Positions 1 through 5,384 of a DNA stretch of 10,207 nucleotides are shown here, piece after piece. Every line of letters starts with the position of its first letter. Within the stretch, counting starts at the first letter, position 1. Made by a program: the position numbers and the translations under genes. The DNA is from Clostridia bacterium. Its GTDB lineage: Bacteria > Bacillota > Clostridia > Christensenellales > Borkfalkiaceae. The DNA lies in contig JAGCIP010000009.1 of assembly GCA_017648525.1 (NCBI GenBank), positions 1 through 10,207 of the forward strand, read 5' to 3'. The notes below the pieces were generated by a model. It was not told the DNA's origin. It saw nothing but the letters and a program-made list of their open reading frames with translations, and did not search any database.

Positions 1-116
1 ATAGAGGTAAGCTTTAACAAACGCATAAAAGTTAATCGGTTTCTTACGAATGGTGAAAGAGTATATAATTCGTAAACCAAATCATCGCTCAAACCAATAT
101 CCGAAAGCGTGCTTTA
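1..116 (-). pseudogene. AraM C-terminal extension beyond an in-frame TAA
   Basis: Reading on in the same frame past the TAA at 114-116 gives STLSDIGLSDDLVYELYT, then SPFVRNRLTFMRLLKLTS, with no further stop before the window edge. This aligns with the last helices of Bacillus AraM, which as I recall them contain a DEIG turn, a helix, then R-x-R-x-T-x-x-R. The reading is therefore genuine coding sequence split from its gene by a single nonsense codon. It could be a recent inactivating or truncating mutation, a sequencing or assembly error, or (least likely) readthrough. The true gene end lies left of this window. Confidence 0.75.
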
Positions 117-1955
117 CGCATCCAAATCGTCTAAAATATCTTTAACAAAATTTTCAGACGGCAAAAATACCTTTGCATAAGCACAAATATCCTCCCATTT
201 TTCAAGTAAAGCGGATACAGATACCTTTTTTAATGGATCGGGGTTATTTTCCTTGATAATTTCATCTGATAAAGACGAGAACTTTTCTTTGATAAAACCA
301 TTATAATTGTAATCATAATCGATAATGTCCGACTCTGTTAAGTGGTGTTTAGTTGCTTGATGGTATTTTTTCAAAACCAAAACCGTTGCAACACCGACCT
401 TTTCGCCGTGTAAAGCCGTATTATTTTTAGAAACTATACCCATTTCAATTAGATGTGAAATATGGTGTTCCGCCCCAGATGCAGGGCGAGAGTTTCCTGT
501 CATTTGCATAACAAGCCCTGATAACACCAAACCGTAAGTTAAACTTTCAATAGCGTGAATGTCACGTGTTTTGATTTTTTCTATATTTGAAACAACTTGT
601 TCTAATGCAGACTGCATTAGTGATGCAACGTAATCACAATAATATTCACCAGTCAGTATAGATGAAATTTTCCAGTCGAAAAGCGCGGTGTATTTACCAA
701 GCATATCCCCTATGCCCGAACTAATCATTTTAAGCGGAGCGCCTGTTATAACGTCGCTATCGGCAACAAGAGCAAGCGGAGAGATGGCTGTCAACGTGCG
801 CTTTACGCCTTTCCAAGTCATAGCGCATACGCTTGAAACGTAACCGTCTACGCTTGGCGCTGTGGGAACGGACACAAACTGCAAACCCTTTTCGTAAGCA
901 ACGTATCTAGTTATATCGTGTATTGTTCCTGAACCTACGGCAAGTAAAAGATCACAAGACGAATCTAATAATTCTTCAACCAAATAAACGCTATTTTCAT
1001 CGGCGTGTAAGCCGTTAGGGTCTAAAACTATTTTTTGTTTTAATTTAACAAAATTTTCCACCGTACAACCTGCAACGCGGTAAGTGTTTTCGTCACATAC
1101 CATAACAACATTTTTATAGTCGCCAAGAAAGTTAACAACTTCGCCTATACGGGAAAGTGCATTTTTTTCCATGAGAAATTTTTTAAGGGTTACAGTGTGG
1201 ACTCTACCGCAATCACAAACTTTGACGTTTTCTGTGATTGACGCAACTTTATCATTATAAGAACTTTCTTTTTGTCCGTAATAAGCGTTTTTACCATGCT
1301 TGCGAAAATAATGTTTATCTAAAAGCGATTGAGATACGGTTTCAATATTTCCAAGCGCCATAGTTAAATACGCCATTTCTGCACAGCGTTCGGCAACAAG
1401 GGCATTTTCAACCGATTTTAAAGCATTTTTACCCCAAGAAAATACACCATGAGAGGCAACGAGCACGGACGGAATGGCGTTGTAATCGATTGAAGAAAAC
1501 GTTTCTTTAATAACTAATCCCGTGTTGCGTTCGTAATCCGTATTGATTTCTTCGATAGTAAGCGGACGCGTGCAAGGAATTTCACCGTAAAAATGGTCAG
1601 CGTGTGTCGTGCCAAAAGCGGGTATCATTTTTTTGGCCTGTGCAAATGAAGTTGCGTATTTAGAGTGCGTGTGCGTTACTCCACCAATATCGGGAAAGGA
1701 TTTGTAGAGTTCTAAATGCGTAGGTAAATCGGATGATGGGTTAAGATTTCCTTCTACAATTTTTCCAGTATATAAATCCACGACGACTAAGTCTTGCACC
1801 TTTAATTTGGCATAATCTACCCCAGATGGTTTAATAACTACCAAACCGGAATTGCGGTCAATACCTGAAACGTTTCCCCAAGTTAAATCTATAAGGTTGT
1901 ATTTGACAAGGTTTAAGTTGGCTTCGTAAACTTCTTTTTTTAATTTTTCTAACAT
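114..1955 (-). CDS. araD-araM: AraD-AraM fusion: L-ribulose-5-phosphate 4-epimerase + sn-glycerol-1-phosphate dehydrogenase, ends at in-frame TAA
   Basis: This is a 613-residue cytosolic two-domain protein. Residues 1-228 match E. coli AraD nearly end to end: TWGNVS (25-30), KPSGVDY (42-48), PSSD with D76, HTH metal ligands H95/H97, THAD with D120, SHG with H169, and AYYGQ at the domain end. AraD converts L-ribulose-5-P to D-xylulose-5-P. Residues ~245-613 match Bacillus AraM, the Ni-dependent NAD(P) glycerol-1-phosphate dehydrogenase: CDCGRVH (247-253), GSGTIHD (341-347), PTAPSVDGY (364-372), GDMLGK with D417, SRPASGAEHH (489-498), LHGEKVG with H516. I chose the ATG at 1953-1955 because it aligns with the E. 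coli AraD start and has AGGTG seven bases upstream. An earlier start at 1985 would add ten residues unlike AraD. A DeoR regulator is divergent. The stop at 114-116 cuts the AraM C-terminus short (see 1-116). Domain assignment is confident. Whether both activities coexist in one chain is inferred. Confidence 0.93.
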   Translation of the reverse strand: MLEKLKKEVYEANLNLVKYNLIDLTWGNVSGIDRNSGLVVIKPSGVDYAKLKVQDLVVVDLYTGKIVEGNLNPSSDLPTHLELYKSFPDIGGVTHTHSKYATSFAQAKKMIPAFGTTHADHFYGEIPCTRPLTIEEINTDYERNTGLVIKETFSSIDYNAIPSVLVASHGVFSWGKNALKSVENALVAERCAEMAYLTMALGNIETVSQSLLDKHYFRKHGKNAYYGQKESSYNDKVASITENVKVCDCGRVHTVTLKKFLMEKNALSRIGEVVNFLGDYKNVVMVCDENTYRVAGCTVENFVKLKQKIVLDPNGLHADENSVYLVEELLDSSCDLLLAVGSGTIHDITRYVAYEKGLQFVSVPTAPSVDGYVSSVCAMTWKGVKRTLTAISPLALVADSDVITGAPLKMISSGIGDMLGKYTALFDWKISSILTGEYYCDYVASLMQSALEQVVSNIEKIKTRDIHAIESLTYGLVLSGLVMQMTGNSRPASGAEHHISHLIEMGIVSKNNTALHGEKVGVATVLVLKKYHQATKHHLTESDIIDYDYNYNGFIKEKFSSLSDEIIKENNPDPLKKVSVSALLEKWEDICAYAKVFLPSENFVKDILDDLDA

Positions 1956-1974
1956 AAAACACCTATAAACAAAA

Positions 1975-2009
1975 ATTGTTGACAATAATTTTTTTTATTG
2001 TTATAATAA
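1975..2009 (+). promoter_or_regulatory. Consensus promoter with candidate operators, deoR/araD-araM divergent region
   Basis: TTGACA (1979-1984) and TATAAT (2002-2007) are separated by exactly 17 bp and point toward the DeoR gene. Transcription would start near 2014, leaving a leader of about 105 nt. The -35 lies inside an inverted repeat ATTGT-TG-ACAAT (1975-1986) and the -10 inside TTATT-GTTAT-AATAA (1995-2009). Both are plausible binding sites for the DeoR protein. They also lie upstream of the minus-strand araD-araM start, so one repressor could control both genes. The operator role is inference, and no clear -35/-10 pair was found for the minus strand. Confidence 0.6.
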
Positions 2010-2118
2010 TATCATAAACTCTTAATTTTTGTTTAATTGCTCAAAAGCTTTTCAAAAATGGCGGCATTTTAGATACTTTGCCACATTTTTGACCGACAAT
2101 GAGCATTTTGGTGAAAAA

Positions 2119-2817
2119 ATGAAACTGAACGAGCGAGAAGAATTTATTATAAACACCTTAAAGGTTGTCCAATTTGCAAGCGTTAAATATTTATCAAATG
2201 TAACTTACACTAGCCCGTCTTCCATTCGGCGTGACTTAACTCGTTTGGAAAATGCTGGCATAGTAAAACGCAGTTATGGAGGTGTTTCCCTTGTTGATGG
2301 AGACGAAATCGTCCCACCGCTTTTTATGCGTAAAGATAAGAATCGTAGCCAAAAGCACGCTATTGCCCGAAAAGCATCGTCGCTGATTAAAGACGGTATG
2401 ACGATTATTTTAGATGGCTCGACCACAGCGTTTTATCTTCTTAACCATATAGTGGAAAGAAAAAATGTAACGGTTATAACCAACAGTTTGCTTACCGCTT
2501 CTACCGCAACCGAATACGGACTGAAAGTATATACCACAGGCGGATATTCTGAAAACGGTTCTCCTGTGCTTATAGGTGCTTATGCTGAAGAAACCCTTCA
2601 GAAATTGACTGCAGATATTTGTTTTATATCTTCTTCTGCTCTATCGAACGAGGGTGACGTCACTGACATTAACGAACACGAAAACAAATTGCGTAAAATT
2701 ATTATGGAACGAGTTAAAGAAAAAGTTTTACTTTTGGATAACTCTAAAAAAGGCAAGTTGTCAACCCACGTTTTATGTAAACTTTCCGATTTTGATTATT
2801 ACTTTAACGAAGATTAG
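2119..2817 (+). CDS. DeoR-family transcriptional repressor
   Basis: A 232-residue sugar-responsive DNA-binding protein. The N-terminus holds the DeoR winged HTH (about 4-56): a recognition segment TSPSSIRRDLTRLENAGIVK (31-50) followed by RSYGGV. The C-terminal sugar-phosphate sensor fold shows DGSTT (99-103), the TVITNS strand (118-123), the TADICFISSSAL block (165-175) and LLLDNSKKGK (204-213). All are family signatures. The ATG at 2119 is the only in-frame ATG near the HTH and has a weak GGTG five bases upstream. A TTG at 2029 would add 30 residues unlike the family. The protein ends right after FDYYFNED, perhaps 15-20 residues shorter than usual, so the last strand may be missing. It is divergent from araD-araM, and a pentose or pentose-phosphate response is the likely trigger (inferred from neighbourhood). 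Confidence 0.88.
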   Translation: MKLNEREEFIINTLKVVQFASVKYLSNVTYTSPSSIRRDLTRLENAGIVKRSYGGVSLVDGDEIVPPLFMRKDKNRSQKHAIARKASSLIKDGMTIILDGSTTAFYLLNHIVERKNVTVITNSLLTASTATEYGLKVYTTGGYSENGSPVLIGAYAEETLQKLTADICFISSSALSNEGDVTDINEHENKLRKIIMERVKEKVLLLDNSKKGKLSTHVLCKLSDFDYYFNED

Positions 2818-3346
2818 TTTGTCTTACAGTATCAAAAAATGAGTCCAGAAAAATTTTTCCTCCTTGAAAGTGCAAAGATAACGGTAGAAGTATTGTTTGA
2901 ATGCAAATTGCATCCTTGCAAATGGATAACCAAATGGTTGCCAAGACCGTCTTGCGAATAATTAAATCCTTTTTGAAAATAGCGAATATGCATATGCCCT
3001 CACTTAATAAAATCATTTTTATTCGGCAATTGCGAGCGTAATCGTCAACGCGATCAACGCGTTTTTAATAAGACAAGTGTTTTTTGCTGGGTACATAACG
3101 GGAAAATTCGACATCTTTACCCAAAGACTTCAAGAAGAGTTGAATAAGAGAAAGAAGGGGCGTCTAACGCAGACTGTTCTAAAAGGAAAGGAAGTTTTTG
3201 TTGCGTGTAACTTGCTGATTGTGAATGTGTGCATTAAGTAATCGCGGATAAAAACAGAAAAGATAATTGTCAATGATATAAGGAGAATGAAACGGTTGTT
3301 GAAACAATAAAATTGGATATTATTTGTACGGAATAATGATAAAAAT
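2818..3346. other. Intergenic stretch without an intact gene
   Basis: About 530 bases between the DeoR stop and the terminator at 3347. Its left half shows only short frames without ribosome sites or recognisable families. Its right half holds the open frame described at 3011-3241. A Shine-Dalgarno-like AAGGAG near 3280 sits only one base from an ATG and opens a seven-codon frame, so I do not call a gene there. The mix looks like decayed coding DNA. Confidence 0.5.
3011..3241 (+). pseudogene. Possible remnant: C-terminal tail of a membrane protein
   Basis: A frame open from 3011 (preceded by TAA at 3008-3010) to TAA at 3239-3241 reads SAIASVIVNAINAFLIRQVF, then FAGYITGKFDIFTQRLQEEL, then NKRKKGR and a short tail. 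A hydrophobic segment is followed by a charged, probably cytoplasmic stretch with normal amino-acid balance. That is more protein-like than the surrounding sequence. There is no start codon at the left end and no ribosome site, so the piece would be a 5'-deleted remnant. I do not recognise the family. It may be chance. Confidence 0.3.
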
Positions 3347-3380
3347 AAAAAATCGAGCGAAATTGACGCTCGATTTTTTA
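3347..3380. terminator. Bidirectional intrinsic terminator
   Basis: A 13-bp perfect inverted repeat, AAAAAATCGAGCG (3347-3359) and CGCTCGATTTTTT (3367-3379), with a 7-nt loop. The GC-containing core CGAGCG/CGCTCG is flanked by A and T runs, so RNA from either strand ends in a hairpin plus U tract. It lies just downstream of the AraC remnant on the minus strand (stop at 3389-3391) and also closes any plus-strand transcript from the decayed region. Confidence 0.85.
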
Positions 3381-3388
3381 TTTTGAAA

Positions 3389-3553
3389 TTATACTTTTTT
3401 TGATTTTTCTTTTCGATATTGTGTTGGAGTCATATTCATCATTTGCTTAAAAGAGGTCATAAAGTGTGTGGCGGAAGAAAATCCCAAAGTTTCCGCAATA
3501 ATTTCAAGCGGTTCATTTGTATCACTTCTTTCGCACGATACTATAATTGACAT
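3389..3553 (-). pseudogene. AraC-family regulator, C-terminal HTH remnant
   Basis: The minus strand encodes about 40 residues of a second AraC helix-turn-helix ending at TAA 3389-3391: PLEIIAETLGFSSATHFMTS, then FKQMMNMTPTQYRKEKSKKV. This is the canonical G-F-x-s-x-x-x-F-x-x-x-F-K-x-x-x-x-x-T-P-x-x-Y-R pattern. Similarity stops near 3511. Upstream the frame runs another 14 codons to an ATG (3551-3553) with unrelated sequence and no ribosome site. The first HTH and the sensor domain are missing, so this is a truncated gene. It differs clearly from the intact AraC gene at 4003-4905 and is not a partial duplicate of it. Confidence 0.8.
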
Positions 3554-3709
3554 GTCGTTATATCACGGGATAGGAGAAATTGGAGAAGATGTAGGAACGA
3601 TACACGCAACAAGCGTATATAAGATTTTAAGCATGAAGGAGGGCGCAGTCTTCTGCGTCCCTTATTTGGGAACTATGGAAAATCTCAACAAAATATTATT
3701 ATTCCTATA
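3551..3709 (+). other. Unassigned fragment with hairpin, right of the AraC breakpoint
   Basis: Just past the AraC breakpoint, a plus-strand frame reads MSLYHGIGEIGEDVGTIHAT, then SVYKILSMKEG and on to TAA at 3708-3710. Its first part looks protein-like, but there is no ribosome site and I recognise no family. The frame is interrupted structurally by a hairpin, CGCAG (3644-3648), loop TCTT, CTGCG (3653-3657), extended by GGG/CCC across one bulged T. Most likely another deletion scar. Confidence 0.25.
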
Positions 3710-3769
3710 AATAGCAAGAAGTAAAATCTAGTGGTTTTATTTTACAAGTGAAAATTTCATCAAAAGCTA

Positions 3770-3798
3770 TTGACAAGATTTTGAAAAAGCAGTATAAT
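3770..3798 (+). promoter_or_regulatory. Consensus sigma-A promoter of the structured ncRNA
   Basis: TTGACA (3770-3775) and TATAAT (3793-3798), both perfect, are separated by 17 bp. The predicted start, seven bases after the -10, is G3805. That is exactly the first base of the closing helix of the RNA described next. A fully consensus promoter with no reading frame behind it points to a strongly expressed RNA gene. Confidence 0.88.
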
Positions 3799-3804
3799 AA
3801 TTAA

Positions 3805-3996
3805 GCTACAACTCGTTTCTTGAAAAAGAAAACGAACCACAATTTTATAAGAACCACACAAGGATATAATTAAGGTAGGATTATATCTCTTATCGTGTTT
3901 ACAAATTCCTATGTGGAAAATTGTGGACGAGTTGTAGCGAACTTACGAGAAAAGGTATATTCTGCGGTGCCATTCTCGCAAGAGGGTGGCATTTTT
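3805..3996 (+). ncRNA. Structured non-coding RNA with pseudoknot, class not identified
   Basis: About 192 nt with its own promoter and terminator and no credible ORF. Complementarities read directly from the sequence: P1, 12 bp, GCTACAACTCGT (3805-3816) with 3927-3938. P2, 10 bp, CCACAATTTT (3837-3846) with 3917-3926. P3, CCACA (3854-3858) with 3912-3916, extended by AGG/CCT (3861-3863 with 3908-3910). P1, P2 and P3 abut without gaps on the 3' strand and would stack coaxially. Between P1 and P2 on the 5' side lies a hairpin, TTCTT-GAAA-AAGAA (3817-3830). P4 is GATATAAT (3863-3870) with ATTATATC (3880-3887). ATAAGA (3847-3852) pairs with TCTTAT (3888-3893) across P3, a pseudoknot. In the 3' domain CGAGAA (3946-3951) can pair with TTCTCG (3973-3978), competing with the terminator. 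It does not show the 6S, SRP, tmRNA, RNase P or T-box signatures I know. The size and pseudoknotted style recall the raiA motif of Clostridia, but I cannot confirm that. Confidence 0.8.
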
Positions 3997-4000
3997 ATTT
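3968..4000 (+). terminator. Intrinsic terminator of the ncRNA
   Basis: TGCCATTCTC (3968-3977), loop GCAA, GAGGGTGGCA (3982-3991): ten continuous pairs including two G-U, a GNRA tetraloop, then TTTTTATTT (3992-4000). It ends the plus-strand RNA two bases before the stop codon of the convergent AraC gene. Confidence 0.88.
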
Positions 4001-4002
4001 AA

Positions 4003-4905
4003 TTACTTGTTTTTCGGGGGAGGGGTAGAATATTTTTTACGGTACTGAGAAGGGGTGAGCGAAGTAATATCTTTGAAATGATGATTAAAAGAGCTTACGC
4101 TATTATAGCCTATATCTAACGAAATTTCAAGAATAGATTTTGTGGTGGCGCGAAGCATTCGTTTTGCGTATACAATTTTCACTTCATTTAAATATTCAAC
4201 AAGCGTTTTGCCTAAATATTGCTTAAAAACCCTAGCCAAATGCGTGTAGGAATAAGGTGTATGAGAGGCTAATTGATTTACAGTCTCTTCAAAAGAATTT
4301 GGGTCGTGAAGATGGGTTAAGAATGTGTTTAACCAATCTGGGTAAGCAGTATGCGTATGCAATTTTTGCGATAGAAAAATGGTAAATAATTGATGAACCA
4401 TTAAAATGGAAAATTGCTCGTAGACGGTTTTATGTGTCGATTGAGCTATGAGGGATTGCTTTGTAATAGAATCCAGCAAAGAACTTTCAAGTGAAAAATG
4501 CAAAGGTTCGTCACTGTGCAAATCAATTGGATAGTCCTTATAAAAATTCAGTAAACTGTCGGCAACTTCGTTTGAAAACGTAAAATTGATAGTCTCGATA
4601 GATTTTTCGCTTTTTATAAGGTCAAGCCGATGGGAATCCGTTGGGCGAATTAAGCAGGCGTATCCTTTAGAGATTATTTCTTGATGATTATTGATAGTAT
4701 GCAGTAATTGCCCGTTGTTGACAATCAAGATTTCCCAATGCGTATGGGTATGTTGATAAGGGAAGTCTACGTTCAGCCAATTAAAAGCAGCTTTGGCGGT
4801 GGGGAAAGGACTGCTTTTTTTCAGTGTTGCTTTAATTATTTTATTGGGTTGTTCAAAATGAGGAAATATAGGAGTTTTTTTCATAGTAATAATAGAATAA
4901 TACAT
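4003..4905 (-). CDS. AraC-family transcriptional regulator, cupin sensor plus two HTHs
   Basis: A 300-residue regulator of usual family length. The N-terminal half is a cupin-type ligand-binding domain with HTHTHWEILIV (52-62), a GYACLIRPTDSHR strand pair (81-93) and a following dimerisation region. The C-terminal ~100 residues hold two helix-turn-helices: EETVNQLASHTPYSYTHLAR (206-225) with VFKQYLGKT after it, and KSILEISLDIGYNSVSSFNH (256-275) with FKDITSLTPSQYRKKY. Cupin AraC proteins of this build usually activate carbohydrate genes. The start is unsure: ATG 4905 gives MYYSIIT before MKK, and ATG 4884 begins at MKK. Neither has a clear ribosome site. It is divergent from the secreted-protein operon starting near 5050, its likely target by position, and convergent with the ncRNA. 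Confidence 0.92.
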   Translation of the reverse strand: MYYSIITMKKTPIFPHFEQPNKIIKATLKKSSPFPTAKAAFNWLNVDFPYQHTHTHWEILIVNNGQLLHTINNHQEIISKGYACLIRPTDSHRLDLIKSEKSIETINFTFSNEVADSLLNFYKDYPIDLHSDEPLHFSLESSLLDSITKQSLIAQSTHKTVYEQFSILMVHQLFTIFLSQKLHTHTAYPDWLNTFLTHLHDPNSFEETVNQLASHTPYSYTHLARVFKQYLGKTLVEYLNEVKIVYAKRMLRATTKSILEISLDIGYNSVSSFNHHFKDITSLTPSQYRKKYSTPPPKNK

Positions 4906-4915
4906 TTTATTTTTT

Positions 4916-4955
4916 TTGTCAAGATAAAATAGTCGTTTTGGTATAATTTGTCAAG
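4916..4955 (-). promoter_or_regulatory. AraC-gene promoter with direct repeat of CTTGACAA
   Basis: On the minus strand TTGACA (4949-4954) is followed after 17 bp by TATTTT (4926-4931), placing a start near 4919. An identical 8-bp block, TTGTCAAG on the plus strand, occurs at 4916-4923 and 4948-4955, 32 bp apart (about three helical turns) and in the same orientation. Direct repeats at this spacing are the usual form of AraC-protein sites, so autoregulation is plausible. The inner repeat could also act as a second -35, with TATTCT 17 bp further. The operator role is inferred. Confidence 0.5.
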
Positions 4956-5036
4956 GAAAAATCATTATTCTTTTGGAAAAAAGTATAATATTACAAATAT
5001 TTAATATATAGCGACAAGATTTTTTTGCTTGACTTA

Positions 5037-5045
5037 TGATATAAT
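5037..5045 (+). promoter_or_regulatory. Extended -10 promoter upstream of the secreted-protein operon
   Basis: TGATATAAT is a perfect extended -10 (TG-N-TATAAT) with no good -35 at normal distance, the pattern of promoters that often need an activator. The adjacent AraC protein would be the obvious one. Transcription would begin near 5052 and reach the truncated NagA frame and the genes beyond. No other promoter of this quality is seen before 9954. Confidence 0.5.
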
Positions 5046-5135
5046 TAATGCGTAGAGTGTGAGTTTATCGATAGGGGAATTTTAAACCGAAATAATTTGT
5101 ATGTAAATAATGCTATGTGACGGTGAGAAAAAAGT

Positions 5136-5366
5136 ATGATTATTGGAATTGATAAAATGCTATCTTGTATGGTGGAAAAAGTTGGGGTAGATTTACAAAC
5201 GGCAGTTGATTTTGTAACAATAAATCCAGCCAAAAATCTCGGGATTAATAAAACGAAAGGTAGTATTGCTCTTGGAAAAGATGCCGATTTTACTGTGATT
5301 GATCCCAATTTTGATATTTACATGACGGTGCGAGCCGGTAAGGTTATATATCGTAAGCAAGTATAA
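5136..5366 (+). pseudogene. NagA-like amidohydrolase, C-terminal fragment
   Basis: The 76-residue frame matches only the end of N-acetylglucosamine-6-phosphate deacetylase and related amidohydrolases: a helix MLSCMVEKVGVDLQTAVDFV, then TINPAKNLGI, KGSIALGKDADFTVIDPN and a closing RAGKVIYRK strand. In an intact enzyme of about 380 residues these are the last ~70. The metal-binding HxH, Glu and His and the catalytic Asp all lie in the missing part, so it cannot be catalytic. A TGA sits four codons upstream in frame, and the 90 bases before the ATG show no amidohydrolase sequence in any frame I read. GGTGAG lies before the ATG, so a short peptide might still be made. Its stop is 18 bases from the lipoprotein start. 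NagA is the best guess within the superfamily. Confidence 0.75.
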
Positions 5367-5384
5367 GATTTAGGAGGATAAAAA

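Noticed and set aside
114..116. Stop-codon reassignment (TAA read as an amino acid)
   Set aside because: All other genes in the window end normally, two of the best-supported ones (the giant protein and the microprotein) at TAA. A local mutation or error is much more likely than a changed code.
2654..2842. 62-codon frame overlapping the end of the DeoR gene
   Set aside because: It overlaps the conserved DeoR sensor domain in another frame and has no ribosome site or recognisable protein pattern.
2804..3016. 70-codon minus-strand frame in the intergenic region
   Set aside because: No ribosome site, no family resemblance, and no promoter oriented toward it. Equally short frames occur on the other strand.
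3805..3996. 6S RNA, T-box leader or other common RNA for the structured element
   Set aside because: There is no long symmetrical duplex with a central open bubble as in 6S. The GAGGGTGGCA near the end looks T-box-like, but it is the terminator arm itself, no downstream same-strand synthetase gene exists, and other T-box elements are missing. No SRP, tmRNA or RNase P core sequences are visible.
4708..4932. Plus-strand frame antisense to the AraC regulator
   Set aside because: The minus-strand AraC frame is fully supported by cupin and HTH motifs. This frame has no family resemblance and ends in low-complexity sequence.
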